DNA of 64,000 nt from Sphingomonas sp. SCN 67-18. Its GTDB lineage: Bacteria; Pseudomonadota; Alphaproteobacteria; Sphingomonadales; Sphingomonadaceae. Where the stretch lies: the NCBI RefSeq assembly GCF_001724715.1, contig NZ_MEFG01000027.1, forward strand, positions 2,914 through 66,913, in the 5' to 3' direction. Below the pieces are notes generated by a model that was not told the DNA's origin, made no database searches, and worked only from the letters and a program-made list of their open reading frames with translations. Positions 34,074-40,833 of the stretch are shown here, piece by piece (the first letter of the stretch is position 1; every line of letters starts with the position of its first letter). Position numbers and translations under genes: made by a program.

Positions 34074-36275
34074 GGCGTTGCGATCGTGCCTGTCTATGAT
34101 CGCTCGCAGCTTATCGATCACGCCATCGACAATCTGACAGGCAAGCTCCTCGAGGAGTTCATCGTCGTCGCAATCGTGTGTGCACTGTTCCTCTGGCATG
34201 CCCGCTCAGCTCTGGTCGCGATCGTGACCCTGCCGCTCGGCGTGCTCGCGGCGTTCATCGTCATGCGATTCCAGGGGGTCAGCGCCAACATCATGTCGCT
34301 GGGCGGCATAGCGATCGCCGTCGGCGCTATGGTCGATGCGTCAATCGTGATGGTCGAGAACGCCCACAAGAAGATCGAGCATTGGGAGCATGACCATCCC
34401 CACCAGTCGCTCGAGGACCGGGAACGATGGAGCATCATCACCGAGGCGGCCGCGGAGGTCGGCCCAGCGCTGTTCTTCAGCCTGCTCATCATCACCCTTT
34501 CCTTCGTGCCGGTGTTCACGCTTCAGGCACAGGAGGGGCGGCTGTTCGCGCCGCTGGCCTTCACCAAGACTTACACCATGGCGGCTGCCGCATTCCTTTC
34601 GGTGACGCTGGTTCCCGTGCTGATGGGCTGGCTGATCCGAGGCCGGATTCCGTCCGAACAGGCCAACCCCATCAACCGCGTGCTCACAGCGGCCTATCGC
34701 CCAGCGATCGACTGGGTGCTCAGGCGGCCGAAGACGACGCTGATGCTGGCGGCACTCATTTTCGCGACCACCGCCTGGCCGCTCTCCCGGCTCGGAGGCG
34801 AGTTCCTGCCCGCGATGGACGAGGGTGATCTCCTCTACATGCCCTCGGCGCTGCCGGGACTGTCCCCAGCGAAGGCATCCGAGTTGCTCCAGCAGACCGA
34901 CCGGATGATCAAGACTGTCCCTGAGGTCGCGAGCGTGTTCGGCAAGGCCGGCCGCGCCGAAACCGCGACGGACCCGGCGCCGCTCGAGATGTTCGAGACA
35001 ACGATCCGGTTCAAGCCCCGGGACCAATGGCGGCCCGGCATGACCCCCGAAAAGCTGGTGGCGACGCTCGACGGGGCTGTCCAGGTTCCGGGTCTCGCCA
35101 ATATCTGGGTGCCGCCGATCCGCAATCGGATCGATATGCTTGCAACCGGGATCAAAAGCCCGATCGGGGTCAAGGTGTCGGGCGCCGACCTTGCCGCGCT
35201 CGACCGCATCGCACGCGAGATCGAAGAGGTGGCGAAGGCGGTCCCCGGCGTCAGTTCGGCGCTCGCCGAGCGGCTCACGGGCGGACGCTACGTCGATGTG
35301 GATATCGATCGCGCCGCCGCCGCACGCTACGGTCTCAACATCGCCGACGTGCAGGAGATCGTCGCTGGCGCCATCGGCGGCGAGAATGTGGGGCAGACGG
35401 TCGAAGGACTGGCGCGCTACCCGATCAACGTCCGCTATCCGCGCGAGCTTCGCGACAGCCTCGAAGGGCTGCGCACGCTGCCGGTTCTGACGCCCGCCGG
35501 CCAACAGATCACGCTGGGAACCGTGGCCCGCATCTCCATCGCCGACGGACCGCCGATGCTCAAGACCGAGAACGGCCGCCCCTCCACCTGGGTCTATGTC
35601 GATGTCCGAGGCCGCGACCTTGCCTCGGTCGTCGGCGATCTTCGCCAGGCGGTCGCCACGCGGGTGAAACTCTCGCCGGGCGTCAGCATCGCCTATTCGG
35701 GGCAGTTCGAATATCTCCAGCGTGCGATCGACCGGCTGGCGATCGTCATCCCGGCAACGCTGGCGATCATCTTCGTGCTGCTGTTCCTGATCTTCCGGCG
35801 CATCGACGAGGCCGCGCTCATCATGGGCACCCTCCCCTTCGCGCTGACCGGCGGGTTCTGGATCCTCTATTTGTTCGGCTTCCACCAGTCGGTGGCGACC
35901 GGGGTCGGATTCATCGCCCTCGCGGGCGTCGCCGCCGAGTTCGGCGTGGTGATGCTGATCTATCTCAAGCACTCGCTCGAAGAACGCGGCGCCGAACCGT
36001 CGACCGAGGATATCGCGACGGCGGTCCGCGACGGCGCGCTCCTGCGCGTGCGGCCCAAGGCAATGACGGTAGCGGTCATCATCGCCGGCCTCCTGCCGAT
36101 CCTGATCGGCACCGGCGCCGGTTCGGAGGTGATGAGCCGCATCGCCGCGCCCATGGTCGGCGGCATGCTGACCGCACCTTTGCTTTCCATGTTCGTTATC
36201 CCCGCCGCCTATCTCCTGATGCGACGACGGGGCACGAAGCCCGCCTACCAACCCGATCCACTCGAAAGGAAATGA
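34074..36275 (+). pseudogene. cusA: cusA 3' fragment (RND pump, last two thirds)
   Basis: These are the remaining ~730 codons of the HME-family RND pump, starting at [17 protein letters not shown] in mid-protein without a start codon of its own. Helices 2-12 and the second porter domain are present. [20 protein letters not shown] is the conserved helix-4 region expected to contain the proton-relay acids, and [27 protein letters not shown] and [21 protein letters not shown] follow. Together with the minus-strand piece it would make about 1050 residues, the normal length. The open frame extends back to 33990 through the antisense of the cusC tail and cusB start, which is not native. Confidence 0.87.
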
Positions 36276-36277
36276 CG

Positions 36278-36673
36278 ATGAAACCCCTTTATCTAGCGAT
36301 GATGCTTGGCCTTACGACGCTGGTCGCCGCCTGCGGCGAAAAAGCCGAAACCAATATGATGGCCGCCGACGATATGGCCGGCAGCATGGGCAATATGGCC
36401 GGCGACATGAGCGACATGGGCAACATGGCGATGCCCATGGGAAGCGACACCACCATGGCGAAGGGAACCGGCACGGTGACCGCCCTCGACAAAGCGACGG
36501 GTTCGATCACGATCGACCACGGTCCGATACCCGAGGCCAAATGGCCCGCCATGAAGATGGCATTCAAAGCCAAGCCGGAACTGCTGGACCGTGTGGCAGT
36601 GGGCGACAAGGTCGCTTTCGATCTCGTGCTCAAGGAAGGCACCGCCGAGCTGACCGCGATCAGCAAGCAGTAA
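36278..36673 (+). CDS. cusF: CusF-like copper-binding lipoprotein
   Basis: This 131-residue periplasmic metallochaperone has a lipobox signal (MLGLTTLVAAC) that predicts a lipoprotein. A Met/Asp-rich repeat region follows (DDMAGSMGNMAGDMSDMGNM), then the CusF fold with GTGTVTALDKATGSITIDHGPI, W and M ligands in KWPAMKMAFKAKP, and VGDKVAFDL. It would hand Cu(I) or Ag(I) to the CusCBA pump. ATG 36278 is preferred over ATG 36272 because it has GAAAGGA at seven bases. The gene overlaps or abuts the end of cusA, and a strong hairpin follows it. Confidence 0.88.
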   Translation: MKPLYLAMMLGLTTLVAACGEKAETNMMAADDMAGSMGNMAGDMSDMGNMAMPMGSDTTMAKGTGTVTALDKATGSITIDHGPIPEAKWPAMKMAFKAKPELLDRVAVGDKVAFDLVLKEGTAELTAISKQ

Positions 36674-36679
36674 GTCTGA

Positions 36680-36709
36680 GCCTGCGTCGCCGGCCTCGGC
36701 GACGCAGGC
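36680..36709 (+). terminator. Hairpin after the cus operon
   Basis: A perfect 12-bp stem (GCCTGCGTCGCC at 36680-36691, complement at 36698-36709) with a six-base loop lies seven bases after the cusF-like stop. No U-rich tail follows, so it may act as a transcript 3'-end stabiliser or partial terminator between the cus and ars operons. Confidence 0.6.
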
Positions 36710-36742
36710 ATCCATTAGCTGCCAATGAGCCCTCCCCTCTTA

Positions 36743-36811
36743 ATTTCGATAATCGTAGAAATATGGATTGACGAACGAGTTCGGCTCAAATATTTCCATA
36801 TCCATCGAAAT
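36743..36811. promoter_or_regulatory. Inverted-repeat operator upstream of arsR
   Basis: Two 22-base blocks face each other: ATTTCGAT-N7-GAAATAT at 36743-36764 and ATATTTC-N7-ATCGAAAT at 36790-36811. The outer and inner sub-blocks match exactly as inverted repeats, and the seven-base spacers do not. This AT-rich 69-bp palindrome lies 43 bp before the arsR start in otherwise GC-rich DNA. It is the likely ArsR operator and promoter of the arsR-arsI-arsC-acr3 operon. Confidence 0.6.
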
Positions 36812-36853
36812 GATGGAGGCAAAAATGTCCGAGCGCTGGGGAAGGCTTCGCTG

Positions 36854-37204
36854 ATGGATTCCGCTGCCGCAGTCGGCGCCTTGGGCGCGCTCGCACAGGA
36901 ACATCGGCTGGCACTGTTCCGCCTTTTGGTACAGGCGGGCGACGAGGGAATGGCTGCAGGTGCCATAGCCGAGGCCTTGGGCGTTCCGAATTCGTCGCTC
37001 TCGTTTCACCTCGCCCAGCTGACGCGTGCCGGGTTGATCAAGCAAGAGCGGCGGAGCCGCTCTCTCATCTACACCGCCGACTACGCCGCGATGAACGCGC
37101 TGCTCGGCTATCTCACGGAAAATTGCTGCGCCGGTGCCGCATGTGCGCCGGAGGCGGCTTGCGGTTCCGTAGTCGCACCGAGCAAGGAAAGGAAATCAGC
37201 ATGA
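36854..37204 (+). CDS. arsR: ArsR-family arsenic-responsive repressor
   Basis: This 116-residue winged-helix repressor of the ArsR family has AQEHRLALFRLLVQAG, the recognition helix NSSLSFHLAQLTRAGLI and the wing RRSRSLIYTADY. The C-terminal end has a vicinal cysteine pair and later cysteines (ENCCAGAACAPEAAC), a suitable As(III) site for the ArsR types that sense with C-terminal cysteines. The start at ATG 36854 is preceded by GGAAGG; the frame is open further upstream but through the operator. It overlaps arsI by 4 bp (ATGA). Confidence 0.92.
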   Translation: MDSAAAVGALGALAQEHRLALFRLLVQAGDEGMAAGAIAEALGVPNSSLSFHLAQLTRAGLIKQERRSRSLIYTADYAAMNALLGYLTENCCAGAACAPEAACGSVVAPSKERKSA

Positions 37205-37671
37205 AGCGTCTCCATGTCCATGTCGGTGTCAATGATATCGATCAGTCGATCGGCTTCTATTCGACCCTGTTCGGTGCGGAGCCGACCGTGGTGAAGTCAG
37301 ACTATGCGAAATGGATGCTGGACGACCCGAGGGTCAACTTCGCGATTTCGGCAGGAAACCATGCCGCCAAGGGCATCGAGCATCTTGGCATTCAGGTCGA
37401 AAGCCAGGACGAGTTGGCCGAGGTTTACGGCCGCCTCAAAGCCGCCAACCGGCCCGTGCTCGAGGAAGGCGCCACCACCTGCTGCTACGCCAAATCTGAA
37501 AAAAGCTGGATCGCAGATCCCCAAGGCGTGGTCTGGGAAGCGTTTTTCACCAATGGCGCAGCGACGGTCTACGGCGACAGCCCCGCATTGTCCGCTCTCT
37601 CCCCCAATGCGGCGGAAGCGAACTGCTGCGCACCAGCATTGCCGACCAAGCAGGCTTCCTGCTGCGGCTGA
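37201..37671 (+). CDS. arsI: ArsI/CadI-family glyoxalase-fold dioxygenase
   Basis: This 156-residue glyoxalase/bleomycin-resistance fold protein resembles ArsI, the Fe(II)-dependent C-As lyase that demethylates trivalent organoarsenicals. Metal ligands fit His5 or His7 (HVHVGVND), His61 (EHLGIQ) and Glu113 (VWEAFF). The paired cysteines for the arsenical are Cys94-Cys95 (TTCCYAKSEKSW). The extra C-terminal cysteines (NCCAPALP, ASCCG) are common in this family. It sits in the ars operon directly after arsR. The close relative CadI is cadmium-induced, so substrate choice rests on context. Confidence 0.85.
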   Translation: MKRLHVHVGVNDIDQSIGFYSTLFGAEPTVVKSDYAKWMLDDPRVNFAISAGNHAAKGIEHLGIQVESQDELAEVYGRLKAANRPVLEEGATTCCYAKSEKSWIADPQGVVWEAFFTNGAATVYGDSPALSALSPNAAEANCCAPALPTKQASCCG

Positions 37672-37725
37672 AGCTGCTCAAAGCGGTGTCAGCCCAATGA
37701 AACCGGAGCTCGCTGGGGAGCACAT

Positions 37726-38160
37726 ATGACCGTCACAATCTATCACAACCCCGCTTGCGGGACATCCCGCAACACTTTGGGGCTCATCCGCAACGCCGGC
37801 ATCGAGCCGACCATCATCGAATATCTAAAGGATCCGCCGACCCGCGCCGAGCTGGCGTCCCTTCTGGAGCGGATGGGCATCGCGCCTCGCGAGTTGCTGA
37901 GGCAAAAAGGCACACCCTATGCCGACCTGGGTTTGGACGATGCAGGCCTGACGGACGACCAACTCATCGACGCGATGATAGACCATCCGATCCTGATCAA
38001 CAGGCCGGTCGTCGTGACGCCGCTTGGCGTGAAGCTGTGCCGCCCCTCCGAAGTAGTGCTCGATATCCTCCCCCAGCCCCAACGCGGAGCGTTCCGGAAA
38101 GAGGACGGCGAACTGGTGGTGGATGATGAAGGCCGCCGCGTCGGCGAGGGCAGGGCCTAG
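37726..38160 (+). CDS. arsC: Glutaredoxin-dependent arsenate reductase
   Basis: This 144-residue ArsC of the thioredoxin-fold, glutaredoxin-linked class reduces As(V) to As(III) for export. The catalytic Cys11 is in YHNPACGTSRNTL, and the arginines of the substrate site are in PILINRPVVVTPLG and KLCRPSEVV. Length and motifs match E. coli-type ArsC. It lies 54 bp after arsI, and acr3 starts 2 bp after its stop, so the three form one transcript with arsR. Confidence 0.95.
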   Translation: MTVTIYHNPACGTSRNTLGLIRNAGIEPTIIEYLKDPPTRAELASLLERMGIAPRELLRQKGTPYADLGLDDAGLTDDQLIDAMIDHPILINRPVVVTPLGVKLCRPSEVVLDILPQPQRGAFRKEDGELVVDDEGRRVGEGRA

Positions 38161-38162
38161 GC

Positions 38163-39230
38163 ATGGCAACGCAATCCGTGGTGGCCGCTCGACCTGCCAT
38201 CTCGCCCTTTGAACGTTACCTGTCGGTATGGGTCGCGCTCTGCATTGTCGGCGGCATCGCGCTCGGTCATGCCGCTCCGCGCCTCTTCGCCCTCATAGCC
38301 GCGGCCGAGGTCGCCCGCGTAAACCTGCCCGTTGCAGTCCTCATCTGGCTGATGATCATCCCGATGCTGCTCAAGATCGACTTCGGCGCGATCGGATCGG
38401 TAAAGCAGCATTGGAAAGGGGTCGGCGTCACGCTCTTCATCAACTGGGCGGTGAAACCTTTCTCGATGGCGGCACTCGGCACCGTCTTCATCGGCTGGCT
38501 GTTCGCGCCGCTGCTCCCATCGGCGGAAATCCCTTCTTACATTGCCGGACTCATCATCCTGGCGGCCGCGCCCTGTACGGCGATGGTCTTCGTCTGGTCG
38601 AACCTGTGCGAGGGAGAGCCGAACTATACGCTGAGCCAGGTCGCGCTCAACGATCTCATCATGGTGTTCGCCTTCGCACCGATCGTCGGCCTGCTGCTTG
38701 GCGTCGCCGCCATCACCGTTCCCTGGGATACGTTGCTCCTTTCCGTGGTGCTCTACATCCTTGTCCCCGTGATCATCGCCCAGCTTCTTCGCCGGGCGAC
38801 GCTCGCGCGCGGCGGACAGTCGGCGCTCGACAGCCTTCTCAAGGTCCTCGGCCCGATCTCGCTCGTTTCACTGCTGACGACGCTTGTCCTGCTCTTCGGC
38901 TTCCAGGGTGAGCAGATCCTGGCGCAGCCGCTGGTGATCGCGCTCCTCGCGGTTCCGATTCTCATCCAGGTCTATTTCAATGCGGGCCTTGCTTATTGGC
39001 TGAGCCGACGCTTCGGCGTCGCCTGGTGCGTCGCGGCTCCGGCGGCGCTGATCGGCGCTTCCAACTTCTTTGAGCTGGCGGTCGCGGCCGCGATCTCGCT
39101 CTTCGGCATCAATTCGGGCGCGGCGCTTGCGACGGTCGTTGGCGTGCTCGTCGAGGTACCCGTGATGCTGTCCGTGGTCAGCATCGTGAAGAAGTCGCGC
39201 GGATGGTATGAGCAGGGGGCAGCAGCATAA
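38163..39230 (+). CDS. acr3: Acr3-family arsenite efflux permease
   Basis: This 355-residue membrane protein of the ACR3 family exports As(III) driven by the proton gradient. About ten membrane helices are visible. The conserved cysteine is in ILAAAPCTAMVFVWSNLCEGEPNYTL, and the conserved Glu is in GASNFFELAVAAAISLFG. The end is VSIVKKSRGWYEQG. It completes a full arsenic pathway: sensing (ArsR), organoarsenical cleavage (ArsI), reduction (ArsC) and export (Acr3). Confidence 0.95.
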   Translation: MATQSVVAARPAISPFERYLSVWVALCIVGGIALGHAAPRLFALIAAAEVARVNLPVAVLIWLMIIPMLLKIDFGAIGSVKQHWKGVGVTLFINWAVKPFSMAALGTVFIGWLFAPLLPSAEIPSYIAGLIILAAAPCTAMVFVWSNLCEGEPNYTLSQVALNDLIMVFAFAPIVGLLLGVAAITVPWDTLLLSVVLYILVPVIIAQLLRRATLARGGQSALDSLLKVLGPISLVSLLTTLVLLFGFQGEQILAQPLVIALLAVPILIQVYFNAGLAYWLSRRFGVAWCVAAPAALIGASNFFELAVAAAISLFGINSGAALATVVGVLVEVPVMLSVVSIVKKSRGWYEQGAAA

Positions 39231-39269
39231 GGGCGACTGTTCGCTTGGTATCAGGCTGTATCGCCTCAC

Positions 39270-39535
39270 TCACTTGATCTCAGCAAGCGCCTCAATGATC
39301 CGGCAGTCAGCGATGCTCCCGTGACCGCACTGCCCAATGAGGCGGTCGAGCTCGTCGCCCAGCGCCTTGAGCTCGACCATCTCCGCTCGACCGTCGCTCG
39401 ACGGGCACGCGCCCCTCGTCATCGGCGAGACTGAGGAGCTCGCACACCTGATCGAGCGGGAAACCATGATCCCGGGCCCGGCGAATAAAGGCAGGCGCTG
39501 TAGATGCTCAGGTCCGAGAGGACTCAAGCGGCTGA
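39270..39535 (-). pseudogene. MerR-family regulator remnant
   Basis: This is a broken MerR-type gene. The 3' end encodes an intact family tail (ELKALGDELDRLIGQCGHGSIADCRIIEALAE), including the two cysteines of the metal loop. The region before it encodes the middle of the same family (FIRRARDHGFPLDQVCELLSLADDEG) in another frame. The N-terminal DNA-binding part is absent; the sequence before 39535 belongs to the GDCCVxC gene. The remnant resembles the intact MerR protein at 44283-44687 and is probably debris from an earlier metal-resistance insertion. Confidence 0.7.
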
Positions 39536-39790
39536 TTAGCCCGCGCGATCTCCGTCGGGCGAGGTGGCGCAGCAAGCAGCGTCAGCCCCGCCGAGCTGGA
39601 TGGGCGGGCATGGCATCGTGCCATAGGAACAGAAAACGCAGCAGTCGCCTGGCGTTGGGCGCAAAACAGCGCCGCAGCCCGCGCAATCGTAGAAATATTG
39701 GCACGCATCGGTCGGCATGACCTCGGTCTTTGCAAAGCCGCAGACCGGACAGGTGATCGTCGATTCAAGTTGAGGCGCGCGCTCAGGCAT
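39536..39790 (-). CDS. GDCCVxC-domain metal-associated protein
   Basis: This 84-residue cysteine-rich protein contains the exact family signature GDCCVFCSYGTMPCPP and an N-terminal zinc-ribbon-like pair (CPVCGFAK, YDCAGCGAVL). Such proteins recur with mercury and arsenic genes, and some relatives carry selenocysteine. The start at ATG 39790 overlaps the merT stop (ATGCCTGA). The C-terminal tail (GGADAACCATSPDGDRAG) may be partly altered by fusion to the MerR remnant DNA just downstream. The biochemical role is not known; a role in mercury handling is inferred from the merT partner. Confidence 0.8.
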   Translation of the reverse strand: MPERAPQLESTITCPVCGFAKTEVMPTDACQYFYDCAGCGAVLRPTPGDCCVFCSYGTMPCPPIQLGGADAACCATSPDGDRAG

Positions 39791-40151
39791 AGGAATAACC
39801 CATCCACAACATGCTAACGCCGGTGACGAGACCAATGAAGAGGGACATAGTCAGCCACCGAGGCGCACAGATACGATCATCACAGGCGGACGCAGTGCGC
39901 CGCATCCTCCACAGCATGAACGCACCCCCGGCAAGGCTGAGCGCGCTCAGCAACATCAAGGGGTCGCGATAGGGGCCCGTGACCGCCGCGATGCCGCCGA
40001 GCCAGGCCGCGCCGATCCCGAGACCGGTCAGCACAATTGGGAGACCGCAGCACGCTGCGACACCGAAGGCGGTGGCGATCCCGCCGAGCGTGAGCAGCGC
40101 GGCACCGCGCGCTCGCTTGGCGCCCCCAGCCTTGGGGCTCAACTGGGACAT
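39783..40151 (-). CDS. merT: MerT-like mercuric ion transporter
   Basis: This 122-residue inner-membrane protein of the MerT type brings Hg(II) into the cytoplasm for detoxification. Three hydrophobic helices are visible. The paired cysteines in helix 1 are in FGVAACCGLPIVLTGLGIGAAW, and a second pair separated by four residues (ACDDRIC) lies in the loop after helix 2. It is divergent from merR across a MerR-type operator. Neither merP nor the reductase gene merA is visible in the window, so this is a partial mer set. Confidence 0.85.
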   Translation of the reverse strand: MSQLSPKAGGAKRARGAALLTLGGIATAFGVAACCGLPIVLTGLGIGAAWLGGIAAVTGPYRDPLMLLSALSLAGGAFMLWRMRRTASACDDRICAPRWLTMSLFIGLVTGVSMLWMGYSYA

Positions 40152-40170
40152 GCAGGACTCCTTGAGCTTG

Positions 40171-40215
40171 AGTTGCCGGCAGCCTACCGTCTGTAGCAGC
40201 TACAGACTCAAGCCC
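40171..40215. promoter_or_regulatory. MerR-type divergent promoter and operator
   Basis: A palindrome with perfect 8-bp arms, GTCTGTAG-CAG-CTACAGAC, lies at 40189-40207. Read on the minus strand towards merT, a -35 (TTGAGT) and a -10 (TAGGCT) flank it with a 19-bp spacer, the over-long spacing that MerR proteins correct by untwisting. The site sits between merT and the divergent merR gene. Confidence 0.8.
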
Positions 40216-40239
40216 TAATTTCCCCGGAGCGAGCACACG

Positions 40240-40644
40240 GTGACCGAAACAGCGATAGCCATTGGCGAGTTGTCGCGGCGAACCGGCTGCAACATCGAGA
40301 CGATCCGTTATTATGAGCGGATCGGGCTGATCCCACGCGCGGCCCGACGCGGCCGTTACCGGAGCTACGGTGGGGCCGATATCGCTCGGCTGAGTTTCGT
40401 GCGCCGCGCCCGGGTGTTGGGCTTCACGCTCGAGGAAATAGGCGCGCTGCTCGCGATCGCGACTGCCGGACAGGTCGACTGCGCCGAGGCGCGCTCGATC
40501 GCGAGTTCGCATCTGGCGGGAGTCCGCAAGCGGCTCGCTGATCTGCAGCGCATGGAGCGAGTTTTGGCGGAGACCGTGCAGGCCTGTGATCGCGGCGACC
40601 ATGCCGGTTGCCCGTTGATCGATACGTTGTCCGCAGAGCGCTGA
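40240..40644 (+). CDS. merR: MerR mercury-responsive regulator
   Basis: This 134-residue MerR-family activator/repressor has a winged helix (IGELSRRTGCNIETIRYYERIGLIP, GRYRSYGGADIARL) and a dimerisation helix. The three cysteines Cys81, Cys116 and Cys124 match the spacing of the Hg(II) ligands of classical MerR (82, 117, 126), which supports mercury as inducer. The GTG start at 40240 has GGAGCGAG upstream. It controls the divergent merT-GDCCVxC operon through the 19-bp dyad. Confidence 0.92.
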   Translation: MTETAIAIGELSRRTGCNIETIRYYERIGLIPRAARRGRYRSYGGADIARLSFVRRARVLGFTLEEIGALLAIATAGQVDCAEARSIASSHLAGVRKRLADLQRMERVLAETVQACDRGDHAGCPLIDTLSAER

Positions 40645-40833
40645 TCGAAGCCGAAGCTACTCAGTCGATCTGCGAGCGCGGGGCTTTCGCGACCTCTGCC
40701 TCGCATGCGCCACAGAGCCTGCTCATCACCATTTCGATCTCAGCGCGCTTGGACGCGGGAGTTGGTCGAGGTCGGTTCGCACGCGGCCAAATCTTCGGCA
40801 CTGGAAGGTCGGCCATTCCGCTCCATGTGCAGG

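Larger units (their letters stand above)
31611..34082. other. 2.47-kb inverted segment (cusC tail, cusB, cusA 5' part)
   Basis: The segment carries the last codons of cusC, all of cusB and the first third of cusA, in opposite orientation to the rest of the operon. The end points fall in a near-perfect 9-bp inverted repeat: CGCGACGCC at 31611-31619 and GGCGTTGCG at 34074-34082 (8 of 9 matching). Reversing the segment restores both reading frames: cusC ...[14 protein letters not shown]... and cusA ...[16 protein letters not shown].... The rearrangement is therefore simple and recent, or an assembly artefact. No recombinase gene is seen nearby. Confidence 0.85.
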
